DNA of 64,000 nucleotides from Capitella teleta. Lineage: Eukaryota; Annelida; Polychaeta; Capitellidae. The stretch is taken from positions 44,762 to 108,761 of the forward strand of contig KB302324.1 in assembly GCA_000328365.1 (NCBI GenBank). Reading direction: 5' to 3'. The number at the start of each line of letters is the position of its first letter. The first letter of the stretch is position 1. Shown piece after piece: positions 33,601-44,230 of this stretch. The notes beneath the pieces are model-generated. The model was not told where the DNA came from. It did no database searches and saw only the letters and a program-made list of their open reading frames with translations. Both the position numbers and the translations under genes were made by a program.

Positions 33601-36600
33601 CAAGAGGTATACCTTCATCATGGAGGACATGATGCCATAGAGAGCTCTGGGTGTCGGGTAAACGCAGGCAGAGATCTCTTCAGTGAAATAATGGTAAGCT
33701 CTGACATACTCTTCGGCATCCAGATAAGCATACAGAATGTCCTCCTCAACATAGTTCATCTCACAAGAATTAGCCTGAAAAAGAGAGCGCATCAAACACG
33801 GAACATGAATACTGCGCCATTCTCACCGAGCGCGGCAGCCGGTAAGATGTTGAAGGGAAAGCAGGGAGCCACGGGATGGCCTCATCTTCGACCAATTCGA
33901 CTGAGGCCTGCTCTCTGACAGGCTCCTCAGCAACAGGTTCCACAGGCATTTCCTTGGCAAGAAGCACTTTCTTACGTTTGGATTTCTGTCGCTCAGAAAG
34001 TCGGACCGGTGGAGGAGGCTGTGCTGCGGCATTTTGCACAGGATGGCTCTCCTGCTTGTCAGCAACATTTTTTCGGTCTTTGAGTCTTTTGACGGGTGGA
34101 GGTGGGGTTGTCATTGAGACATCCTCCGGCTCATTAGGAAACTGCGACAGGAAAAATTGAGCTTCAATGAAGGCAGTCACGGCTCACGAGACTCACAAAG
34201 AGTTATCGGGGTATCTTTGCACCACTTAGTAAACTTACTACTAGTAACTTAGGCACTGCCAGTAGTTCAAAAACAACTTTTTGGAGCCAGTCACCCGTGA
34301 TAATCAATTAAAATGACCTCAGTAAATTATCTGTACGATTAAATACTAGTAAACATTCATAGTTCATACCAGCATTAGAGTTGTCCACCTAGACTCCTGA
34401 CACCAGGTAATCACTATGGTTCCTTCAGGATTCAATTGACCTACCAGTATGCAATTGTTATACAGAGTGGGCCAAAAGTAATCTACTCCACTTCAACGAT
34501 TCCAATGATTTTCAATTGCGCTCTGCTTTTCTCAGAAAGTGTTACAAAACAAGTCGCAGTGTAAAAACCACACAAAGATAAGAGAAATAAATACTTGGTA
34601 TGGTTAGACCTTAACATTCCATGCTGCTACTCCTATCATTTCTATTCCAATTTCATCGACATTGGTGTCAATTTATCTCAACCAGAAGAGAGCACCAAAC
34701 ATTCAGTGATATTTTCACCTTAGGCAAATATATATATATTTACCGATGAATTTATTATCCCGATAATTATCGTTATAGCGATAAATTCATGAAACTTATC
34801 ATTATATATTTGTTTAATTATTGCCCCAGCGTAGTTTGTATTGAAGCGCCATGCAACAGATTTTATTCCATTCATCTGATTTAGCTCTCTTGGCAATCGC
34901 ACACCACTCCCTAATTCAAAATTGACTTTTTATTTGATATCTTTGTATAAATGGGCGCAGAATAGGTTACTAATAACTAATAAGGCACTAAATTATAAAC
35001 TATCACAGCTGACTACACTACTTCAAGCCCTCCTTGCATTTGAATGATTGATGTGATCTTTTACCAATTACATAATATGGTACATATACGTACTACGACA
35101 CTCGCAGTCTACAGTCTTTACGATTTAAAATGGCCAGGTGAGCAATTTTTAGCTCTCTTAAAATGCTATAGGCGAGCAATTTGCTCAGCTAAACACAATT
35201 AACGAAAATTAAGTAACTATTACTAAGATACCAGTTTAATAGGTCCTTTTTATGTTGCTACTTTTCTTTGCATTATATCTCAAATCAGTCATGAATGAAA
35301 TGTAGATTCAAATCACGCTGATTTTTTTGAGGATTTTATGGATATGGAGGTGTTGACATTTGCCTGATCAGGTTGATGACCAGATTCAGATTTAGGATTG
35401 GTCAATTTCTCTACTGTAGAGCTACTGTATGGGCCATACCAGTAATGTGACGTGAAAGAGCATGCTTCTTGGTGCCACTTCCAATATCTCAACTTCTTTT
35501 ACAATCGCTAATGCTTGCTGCATTAACTTTTAGCGCCGTCGCAAAGCGAAACTGAAACCATTGCTATGTCACTTCGAGTTCGCATAATTAATTTTCCCTG
35601 GGCGCCGATCGGACTCGGCCTCTCATACATAAAACATCAGCTTCCATATAAGGCGATCAGTAATCTCGATTTGAGATCGACCGCCTCCAAAGACAAACGC
35701 GGGAAAAACGAATAGACTGAGTCTATGAGGCACATATAAACATGTGCTTCTATGATTTCCCATTCATAGAAACAGTATTCTAAGTGCTAATTGGCATAGA
35801 ATTCAAGATTAATCAAAGCCAGTTCTGCCTTACGTCCTGTTCCGGGGGTCATTATTTCTACCGTAAGAAAATCTGATTCTGGGAGGAAATTAGTTTTGCC
35901 CCTCCCTCTACCATTGTATTGCAGAGGTTGAAATCTATGCATTCCACTAAAAACAGTCATTGACAAAAAATGTTGAAGCACTATTCAACCAGCCATAGTA
36001 ATATGACAGTCCTTCCACGTTTCAAATTGTACATTCATGGCACATACATGTACCATTTATTCACAAACGAATTTGCATATTAAGATCAGACTTAGTTAAC
36101 ATATTCACCGCCAGGGTTCTCATTGCCCAAAGATGAGGATCCTTGTCTTTGCTGGTGAGTTTTAACAGAAGAAGTAAAAATTTGAAGCCTAAAATAACAA
36201 GACATCGAAGGAACTCCGACCATGGGTAAATCGATAGGAGATGATTAAACGTACTGGTTGGACACCATTGATAGTAGCAAAAAAAGAGCTAATGAATCCT
36301 GAGTTTAAATTCGTGATCATTGTTGTACAATGATTACATTACCAAGATATTTAAAAGAAATGTAAATTTAGAAAAAAAAAAAGATTAGTTATGGGAATCA
36401 AACTCTGAACCTTAGAGATTCTGGTTGACCATGTTGCCACTACTCCACAAGGGCAGATGATAATTCATTGGGCCATATCAAAACATATAACAACTGAAAA
36501 ATTACATGGTAGTCAAGTTGATGGTGTCTTTAATGAGCATAACACTTGATCCGACTGTGTGATTAAAATCCATGAGCACATTTGTTTTTTGAAAATTCAT

Positions 36601-39600
36601 TCCCCATGTAATGGCATTTGTTAGAATTCATAAGGTTCATTCGAAAGTGAATGAAGGACTTAATTGCTCATTAATTGGACATGGCTTTTTGGTCTCTGAA
36701 CGATATTGCTGACCACTCTATTTGAACCTAGCTCTCATACCAATGCTTGGAAATGAAAAGTATCAGACTCATAGTCACAGCGACCTTTGAGATACGGTCA
36801 TCCAAACGTAATGCGGACAAGCTTTTTCACCTGGCGATAAAGAATCAAGACATCAAAGGAACTCCGACCATGGGTAAATCGATAGGAGATGATTAAATGT
36901 ACTAGATTTTGATAGTAGTTCTAGAAGACAAATATAAAAGTAAAGTAACAAAAAAAGAAGGTAATGTATCCTAAGTTTAAATTCGTGATAATTGTTGTAA
37001 AACAATAACATTACTAAAATATTAAAAAGAAATGTAACCATATATATCATGCACAGGATTTGAACTCTGGACCTCAGAGTTTCAAGTAGACTACCTTGCC
37101 ACTACACCACAAAGACAGACAATGAAGCAGGTGGCCATATGAAAGCATATAAGAACTAGAACACTACATGGTAGTCAAGTTGATGTTGTCTTTAATGAGC
37201 ATAACTCTTGAACCAAATGTGTGATTGAAATCCATGAGCACATTTGTTTTTAAAAAATTCATTCCCCATGTAACGGCATTCGTATGAATTCATCAGGTTC
37301 ATTCATTAGTGAATGAGGGATTTAATTGCTCATTAATTGATCATATTATTTTGATGTCTCAACAGTATTGCTGACCACTCTATTTGGACCTAGCTTTCAT
37401 ACCAATGCTTAGAAGTGAAAATTATAGACACATGGTCACTGAGATTTTTGAGATACAGTCACCTAAGTGAAATGCGGACAGGCTTTTTCATCTGGCGATA
37501 AAGAATCAAGACATCGAAGGAACTCCGACCATGGGTAAATCGATAGGAGATGATTAAATGTACTGGTTGGACACCATTGATAGTAGTATTAGAAGACAAA
37601 TAGAAAACTAAAGTGAGCGAAAAAAGTTAATGTATCCTTAGTTTACAATTGTGATCATTGTTATACAAGGTTGCATTTAAAAATTTAAAAATTGAAAGAA
37701 ATGTTTAAACTTGTCAGACAAGAGATTCAAACTAGTCAGACATGGAATTTGAACTGTGAACCCCATAATCTTGACTCCACCTCCTTGCCACTACACCACA
37801 GAGGCATGTGCGGATCCACAGGTCAGTATCAAAATATATAAGATTTGAAAAGTTGCATGCTGGATCGAGAGATGTCTTTAATGAGCATAACTCTTGAACC
37901 AAGTCGGTGATTGAAATCCATGAGCACATTTGTTTTTTCAAAAATTGTTCCCCACAGAATGGCATTTGTTAGAAATGGGTAAATCGGTATGAGAAGCTAT
38001 AATATGTACTTATTGGAGATGATTGATGGTACAGAAAAACATGTATCAAAGTAAAGTGAGAAAATAGAGTTTTATATAAGTTTAAATTCGTGATGATTGT
38101 TGTACAACGATTACATTAAAATGTTTGAAAAAAATGTAACTTTAATAAAATGATCAGACATGTGGTTGGAAATGTGAACCACATGTTCTCTGATAGACCA
38201 TTTTGCCACTAAACCACCAAAGTATGTGATAAAACATATGGTCATATCAAAATATAAAAGGACCAAAAAATTACATGGTAGTCAAGTTGATGGTGTCATT
38301 TATGAACCGAATGTGTGGGATTGGAGTCCATGAGCATGTCATGTTTGTACAAGTACAAGTATGGGTACGGGTACAAGTACGGATACAAGTACGAGTATGG
38401 GTTCAGGTACGGGTACAAGTACTAGCACGGGTTCGGGTACAGGTACAGGTAAGAGTAAGGGTACGGGTGCAAGTAGGGGTACGGGCACGGGTACAAGTAC
38501 AAGTACAAGTATGGGTACGGGTACAAGTACGGATACAAGTACGAGTATGGGTTCAGGTACGGGTACAAGTACTAGCACGGGTTCGGGTACAGGTACAGGT
38601 AAGAGTAAGGGTACGGGTGCAAGTAGGGGTACGGGCACGGGTACAAGTACAAGTACAAGTATGGGTACGGGTACAAGTACGGATACAAGTACGAGTATGG
38701 GTTCAGGTACGGGTACAAGTACTAGCACGGGTTCGGGTACAGGTACAGGTAAGAGTAAGGGTACGGGCACGGGTACAAGTACAAGTACAAGTATGGGTAC
38801 GGGTACAAGTACGGATACAAGTACAAGTATGGGTTCAGGTACGGGTACAAGTACGGGTTTGGGTACAGGTACAGGTAAGAGTAAGGGTACGGGTGCAAGT
38901 AGGGGTACGGGCACGGGTACAAGTACAAGTACAAATGCAAATACAAGTACAAGTACAAATACAAGTACCAGTACCAGTACCAGTACCAGTACGGGTACAA
39001 GTACGGGTACAAGTACAAGGACAAATACAAATACAAGTACATGTACAAGTACAAAAGTACAAGTACCAGTATGGGTACCAGTACCAGTACAACTACAAGT
39101 GTACCTGTAGTAAGTGTAAGTGTGATGATGTTCAACTGCAATCCGTTTGCTTAATATTTGAAATTAAACCGAGTGAAAAAAAAATCTATAGCGAGATTCG
39201 ACCCTGGATATGTCGCTTGATAGTTCACGACTCTACCATTCTGCCATGAAGTAGGATGCTGGAACCAGGTGCTGTTTGAGGATTTTTAGCAGTTAACAGA
39301 AGTAATTATTAGTTATAGTCATATAACTCATTAACTACTGGTGATAGCCAAAAACTTGTGGGCATCAAAGTTGTAGATCACATTTATGCGCATCTAATGG
39401 CGAAAAGTTTTTAACTCATAAATGTTTATAGTTAACGAGCTGTGATTAGTTGAAAATTAAAATTCCTAATTAAACAACGGGACTTGTGCCGCAATGAAGC
39501 ATGGTATCTAGGCTTTGTTAATCCTGATTTGCGTAGTTTTATGACAACTACTTACAAAGCTACAGTCCCACAAAGAAGCAACATTCAACAGGCGACTGTG

Positions 39601-41740
39601 GCCTTGACCTTGACTTGACCTCTCCAAAAATATATGTGAAGCAGGATGACACAATGTTTCTGACATTTGGTTGAAAAAAATTCACAAATAGTGTATATAA
39701 GTGCACAGAAAATGTAATTAAGTGCTAATTATTGTATATTAATGCATCTCTGTAATTAATAATCTTACACACTAGGTTCAAATACAAAACCTATGCACAT
39801 TGTTATCGTGCATTAAATGGTGAAAACTTTACTGAAAACCGAGCTGTATTCACGAAGTTATGACCATGAGTAGATTTTCACTTAATTGGTCAGTGTGACC
39901 TTGACCTTTATCTAATTGGTATAAAACTTCTTTCAGACCTGCGTCTAGATTCATGAGTGCGTGATGGGGTTTTACGGCTCCACCCAACCCATTCGGGTGA
40001 TACGGGCGCCAGAACAGAAGGCCTGGGACCGGGGTTTCCCCCTACTCTTTATCGATAAATCCCAAGGGTTCTTTATCCTGCATACCACCATAGTAGTACA
40101 AAGCGCCCGGCCTTATTACGCAGTTGGGCAGCACTGCAGAGTCACTGAAGAATTACAATTTTAACAATCATAATTCACAATCATAACGCCGTGGCCTGAT
40201 CGGGTCTCGAACCCGGGACCTCAACCCCCACGGTCGGCATAGGATTGTAGTCAGTCGGTTAAACCGATTGAGCTATTCGGTACCCCTGCGTCTAGATTCA
40301 ATGCACAATGTGACTAAGTTTCAAAGCTGTAAGTGCACAAACACCGACAAACTCGTGAAGCAAAAAAAGTGCAGACAAACAGACAGAGAGACAGACAAAC
40401 GGAGGCTATCGATATATAGGTAAATCTTTGATTTACCCATAAAAATGTGCCAATTGATAATTTGATTGTTAGAACATGCACTTAGCAGATAGTAATTTAG
40501 AATTGATGACGTCTTCTTACTTGAATAAACTTCAGCCGATGCAATCGGATCTCACATGAATTCACACTAAGCATCTGGGGTATTCATAAATTCAAACAAC
40601 TGCGAAAATGTTCAAATTCAAAACCTCTATTAACTTTACCTTAGGTTAACTTAGGTGATACTGGTCGCAGGCTAAAGACCTCTACAACCAGATCTTCACA
40701 CGACTGACATACGATAAAAAAAAAATCCACACCCCCTGATAGCTACCTTTGTTTTCTGGCCTTTTGCCAGCACTTTCGGTCGTTTAGAAGATTCAATGAT
40801 ATTGCTAGAAAATCGCAGAGGTCTTTTTTTCCCAGTGAGAGTACTGTCCACCCTCACAAGTTGTTTCTCCTCTTTCTTCACAGAGTTATCCTATGATAAA
40901 GAAAATAGCATTGATACAAGTGAAACGACAAATACTCTTAGTTCCATACCTTGAGAATGCAGTCGCCTATGAAGACTGGTTCATAGCACGCAACTCCACT
41001 CTTCTTTAAGTCAGATGCTAGGTGCTCATAAGTGGTGTCATAGAAAGCGTGGGTGACCAATCCGGTGAATCGGACACCCTGCCTCGTGATAGCCACGGTT
41101 TTCACCACCTGCCCTCCTCCGCACTCTATCAATCTGCAAAAGTGTTACATGACCAATTGACTAGGTCGACCGTGCACCCACTTTGAGTATACTTTTTTCC
41201 GGACGGGATCATCGACCAGGAAGAGCACTCTCCAATCCCTGAACAATTTCAAGCGGTTTTTCACCCTCATCCGACATCGCTTAGGGGCGTTTAACAAATT
41301 TGGCAAGGGCAGTGGGCTGCCCACGTGGGGGGTAGAGTCGCTCCATTCATACGCCTCTTCTGGTAACCAGGCGCCGTTCTGCACAGAATCTCTTAAATAC
41401 GCCGGAGTGAGGATCCATTTGCCTTTGAATGAAAAAAAAGAAAGAAAGATTAACAGCTTTAAAACTGATTACCGCCGTATGCACAGCGATCGATTTCTTT
41501 ACCTTCTAAGCAGCCACTGAGGAATTTCTCACTGCGTGACGGGTTTTTACACACAATGTGTGTGCAGTCAGCTCGGTACTCCTGCAGAATTGAGAACCAT
41601 CAAAATGCATGATTTTGTAAAATAATTAATAATCTTACATTAGCATTGATGAATTTGCCACCAAGTGCTCTTATCTGTTTGTTGGCTTCGGATCGCTCGC
41701 CAGGGCCAAAGCCTGTGAGCAATAAGCGTTGACTAGGCAT
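30681..41740 (-). CDS. SLF1: SLF1 orthologue (SMC5-SMC6 localisation factor)
   Basis: Sixteen minus-strand exons join in phase to give 908 aa (human about 1058): 41740-41639, 41581-41503, 41422-41182, 41133-40950, 40890-40747, 34141-33827, 33774-33613, 33561-33410, 33345-33144, 33089-32960, 32911-32760, 32702-32531, 31541-31470, 31408-31274, 31214-30984, 30934-30681. Two BRCT domains open the protein: [13 protein letters not shown] and [15 protein letters not shown], then [19 protein letters not shown] and YEWSD, ending NAPKR as in human. A basic/proline linker and a helical middle follow. Ankyrin repeats come next ([60 protein letters not shown]), then a C-terminal helical tail. In vertebrates SLF1 links RAD18 to SMC5/6 at damaged DNA in the nucleus. 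The 6.6-kb intron (34142-40746) splits the BRCT and ankyrin halves; two separate genes are a less likely alternative. A donor near 41905 suggests a 5' UTR exon. Confidence 0.85.
31634..32496. mobile_element. pogo/Tigger-type MITE in an SLF1 intron
   Basis: An 863-bp element with ends CAGTCAGACCTCGTTAATCC and GGATTAAAGGGGTCTGACTG, each bordered by TA. Subterminal copies of GGGCGGATTA recur near both ends in both directions. There is no transposase ORF; the 102-codon open frame inside (31822-32130, minus) has no transposase features. The ends and TA duplication fit pogo/Tigger transposition. Confidence 0.85.
34142..36189. other. SLF1 large intron, first third
   Basis: Mostly unremarkable AT-rich intron DNA. 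A truncated mariner-like MITE starts at about 34462 (TACAGAGTGGGCCAAAAGTA) and runs to about 34980. Nothing else was recognised up to the tandem array. Confidence 0.45.
34462..34980 (+). mobile_element. mariner-like MITE, second partial copy
   Basis: Starts with the family terminus CAGAGTGGGCCAAAAGTA after TA. It matches the 57587 copy along its interior, for example TGCTACTCCTATCATTTC in inverse orientation relations. The far terminus is not intact. Confidence 0.55.
36190..38340. repeat. ~650-bp tandem array with tRNA-like modules, 3+ copies
   Basis: The phrase GGAACTCCGACCATGGGTAA followed by ATCGATAGGAGATGATTAAA occurs near 36208, 36853 and 37517, a period of about 650-660 bases, with a partial fourth unit from about 37970. 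Each unit carries, on the minus strand, a tRNA-like module: GTGGAGTAGTGGCAACATGG, an anticodon-arm-like middle, and AGAGTTTGATTCC resembling a B box (about 36405-36462, 37065-37115, 37735-37805, 38165-38222). Units also share ATTCCCCATGTAATGGCATT. The units look like tandem copies of a tRNA-derived SINE-containing block. They sit in the SLF1 intron. Confidence 0.75.
38345..39110. repeat. GTAC hexamer minisatellite with 150-bp higher-order repeat
   Basis: The whole stretch is built of six-base units such as GGGTAC, AAGTAC, GGGTGC and GGTAAG. A 150-base higher-order unit (25 hexamers) starting ATGGGTACGGGTACAAGTAC begins at 38361, 38511 and 38661; the next, at 38793, follows after 132 bases (22 hexamers). 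The last part is simpler GTACAA/GTACCA repeats. Because the unit length is a multiple of three and lacks stops, long open frames appear on both strands, but these are not genes. Confidence 0.92.
39185..39250 (-). repeat. tRNA-like module next to the minisatellite
   Basis: Minus-strand reading gives TGGCAGAATGGTAGAGTCGT (A-box-like) and later CCAGGGTCGAATCTCGC (B-box-like), spaced as in a tRNA. The acceptor stem does not pair well, so it is called a tRNA-derived repeat and not a tRNA gene. It resembles the modules of the preceding 650-bp array. Confidence 0.5.
39954..40284 (-). mobile_element. tRNA-derived SINE with 16-bp target duplication
   Basis: A 331-bp insert is flanked by the perfect direct repeat CCTGCGTCTAGATTCA (39938-39953 and 40285-40300). 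On the minus strand its head is tRNA-like: GAATAGCTCAATCGGTTTAA as A box, and CCCGGGTTCGAGACCCG as B box/T arm. The body and tail follow to 39954 without a poly(A) tail. The length, the promoter and the long target duplication are those of a SINE moved by LINE machinery. The perfect duplication suggests a fairly young insertion. The ORF at 39961-40164 lies in its body and is not a gene. Confidence 0.85.
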
Positions 41741-41905
41741 TGCTGAAACAGAAAATAGAAATATTCAAGTAAATACACAATTACCAATTGATAGCTTATA
41801 GTCTCGGTTAAATGTGGGAGGAGGCTGAGGCTGAAGGAGTCGCTGAGTGCCAGTATGCGTGTCACTTCTAATAAACCCGCATTCCATAAAGTTAACAAAC
41901 CTCAC

Positions 41906-43735
41906 CTTGAAGACCCTGGCACTATGGTAGTGAGTGGCCAATATTTATCATAAATTAATAATACATGTGATTCTAGTTTCAAAAGGAGCTAAAACCAAAA
42001 TGTATTGAGTATAATCATAATGCTCTTTTGTTTTTCTGACGTCCATAATAGTAAACTGAGTTTCCCTACTGGGAGGCTGCCAGTGATTGATATTGCCAGA
42101 AGAAGGGTCGCATCTGAATTATTTCCAAATCACATACCAATTGTGTGCATTAAATGTCTTGGGAAAACAAAACGTGTCTTCATTGTTAGTGAAATATTGG
42201 TATTTTTCATAAGTAAGGGAAATCCCCGTCAGACTGCCCAGATTTTGGACTTTGGTGCTTGTTTTTAGAAAAAAAAATCCTGGGGAAGCATATCCCCAGA
42301 CCCCCTAGCGGTGTGTCCCATGGGTAAGCTTCGGTTCCTTCGGTACAGCTTCCCTATATTTTTCTTGTCTTCAACTTTTCAGAGAAACCCTGCCCTGTGA
42401 AAATACTAGAATAACCACTGTGCAGTTAATTAACTATTATAGCTTAACATCTGGTCTGGCCCCCGGCCATGTGGCTTTATCCTGATCCGGCCCTGCGCCC
42501 AAATGTGAGATGCCGACCCCTGGACTAAACCAACTAAGAAAATATTTCATTAATTTCCGTGAATAGCGAACCATCACCGTGACCTCAGCAAGAATAGCTA
42601 GCCTGGGAGCTCAAAAGCGATTCCTGTGAAATGTACAAATTCGGTCAACAGGCACTGAGTCAGTACTTTCGTCGCTCCGAGAAATGAGTTACACTCTTGT
42701 AGCGCAATTTGCGCTGTATAATCAATAGTCCAATTTATTTACTTTGTTAGATTTATTTACAAAGTGAAGCTGAGAAAAAAATCGATATCAGATGCAATGT
42801 TTGCTCACAATGTTGAATATAAAAATCGATATCGCTCGCCAGTTGTACTTTATACATTTATGATATCGCCATCCAGAGCTACTTGAGGCTAGTTATAAAT
42901 AAAATAGTGAGCAAAGTTCTTCTGGACTCTTGGTTAATTGTTATTTTGTTATTGGATTAGATGGAGGGTGAGTTTTAGACGTTGGCGTGGTTAAATTTTA
43001 GGGGGTGGTGCTTTTTAGTTTAGTTTAGGCGAGATTTGAAGGTGTTGGGAGAGTACTTGATCAAGTTGATCATTTTACTTGATGGTGTCTGCTGTGAGGT
43101 TGTCTCGTTCCAAGACTATATATCGGTATCCCCACAGATTATGGCTACACTACAGAATGCAGCTAGCTCAGTAGCTGGGACTGGGAGGGAGTTGAGTCGG
43201 GAGTTCCATGCTGTTTTAGTGTTTATGTTATGATGCGGACATTTGTGAGAGAGTGAAAGTGTTTGTTTTATAACTATAATTTGTTATTTTTGGCTTGTTT
43301 TTAAGTTATCTAGTCAGTAGCAAGCTAGGGCTGATGCTTATGTTACTTTACAACTTGCTTCTACATCGGTCATTTTACGTGGAGGGCTACCAGGCGGCGT
43401 CCTCTCGCACTATGAATGAGTAGAGCAACGAGTATCTTCTGGTCATTTATTTATTCATTTTATGTGTTTCTCTTTTTATCTTTATTCTTTATTTATCTAT
43501 TCATTTATTTATTTATCTCTACATTTGTTATCATTTTGTTCTGTTGTTTTGGGGAAGGGGGTAGGGAAGTAGGGCTTATTATTTGGCTGGTTATTCCAGT
43601 TGAGTTTTATTTCAGTTATTACTGTATTATTTATGAGGTTATATCTTTTAGAAATAGAAGATATAAATAAAGAGAAACTCGAACGTCAGATGCCTGAGAT
43701 GGTAACAGTGCCGAAACAAAGGCACTTTAAATTTA
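41906..43735. other. intergenic region between SLF1 and NOC3L
   Basis: Divergent promoter side of SLF1. An A-rich and GGGGAAGCATATCCCC-containing patch near 42280 and a GCCGACCCCTG sequence near 42513-42522 (reverse CAGGGGTCGGC, a hallmark end of hAT/Charlie-type elements) suggest old hAT remnants. The ORFs at 42005-42268 and 43036-43233 have no recognisable domain. Confidence 0.4.
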
Positions 43736-43977
43736 CGGAGTGTCTACGTACCAGGCCGCCTGGGATATAGCTGGGTGAGCTACGTACCAGGCCGCCGGGT
43801 GTGTAGTGGGTAGAGGTCTACGTACAAGGCCGCCTGGGATATAGTCACAAGCTAAATGCAAGGCTGCTGGTATGATGGTAGTAGGAGCATCACCCTAGCT
43901 CAGTGCCCTTGGATTGTTGCAATGCTACTCACGGCTATATGAGTATATCCCCGGCGGCCTTGTACGTAGACACTCCG
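43736..43977. mobile_element. 242-bp MITE with 9-bp target duplication
   Basis: Ends CGGAGTGTCTACGTACCAGG and the reverse complement CCTTGTACGTAGACACTCCG form terminal inverted repeats of about 34 bases with 2 mismatches. They are flanked on both sides by the perfect 9-bp repeat TTAAATTTA (43727-43735 and 43978-43986). The terminal motif CTACGTACCAGGCCGCC is repeated twice more inside. A 9-bp target duplication with long inverted ends fits Mutator-like elements. No coding sequence is present. Confidence 0.88.
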
Positions 43978-44197
43978 TTAAATTTAATCCAATCAATTAT
44001 CAACCTGAACCTAAACCTGGCGTCGTAAGGCAGTCGAGTGAGTAGACACGTACGAAGACATAGGGTCAATGAAACGTTATTCAGATTATATGCATATATG
44101 AAAAGCACAAGGGAAACCAACAATTGTGAGCAAACAAGAAGCGAATTTCTTTTTCTGGCTCCCAAGCGAAAATTTCCAGTGTTGTGGTTGTTCACCA

Positions 44198-44220
44198 TAT
44201 GGCGCCATTCACCGGAAGTG
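44198..44220 (+). promoter_or_regulatory. ETS-type site and ATGGCG element before the NOC3L start
   Basis: ACCGGAAGTG at 44211-44220 is a consensus ETS/GABP binding site, preceded by CATATGGCGCCATT at 44197-44210, similar to YY1-type start-site elements. They lie 11-34 bases before the proposed NOC3L start codon. This is the usual arrangement in TATA-less housekeeping promoters of ribosome-biogenesis genes. Binding itself is inferred. Confidence 0.55.
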
Positions 44221-44230
44221 TTCAGCAGAC

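Noticed and set aside
38275-39249. 324-codon ORF rich in Val/Arg/Gln, and long ORFs on the other frames and strand
   Set aside because: Made by the stop-free GTAC hexamer repeat; several frames on both strands are open at once and the unit length is a multiple of three.
40186-40288. tRNA gene
   Set aside because: A and B boxes are clear but the cloverleaf is poor, and the sequence is the head of a SINE with a 16-bp target duplication.
42005-42268. 87-codon ORF
   Set aside because: No recognisable domain or splice context; adjoining sequence looks like old repeat remnants.
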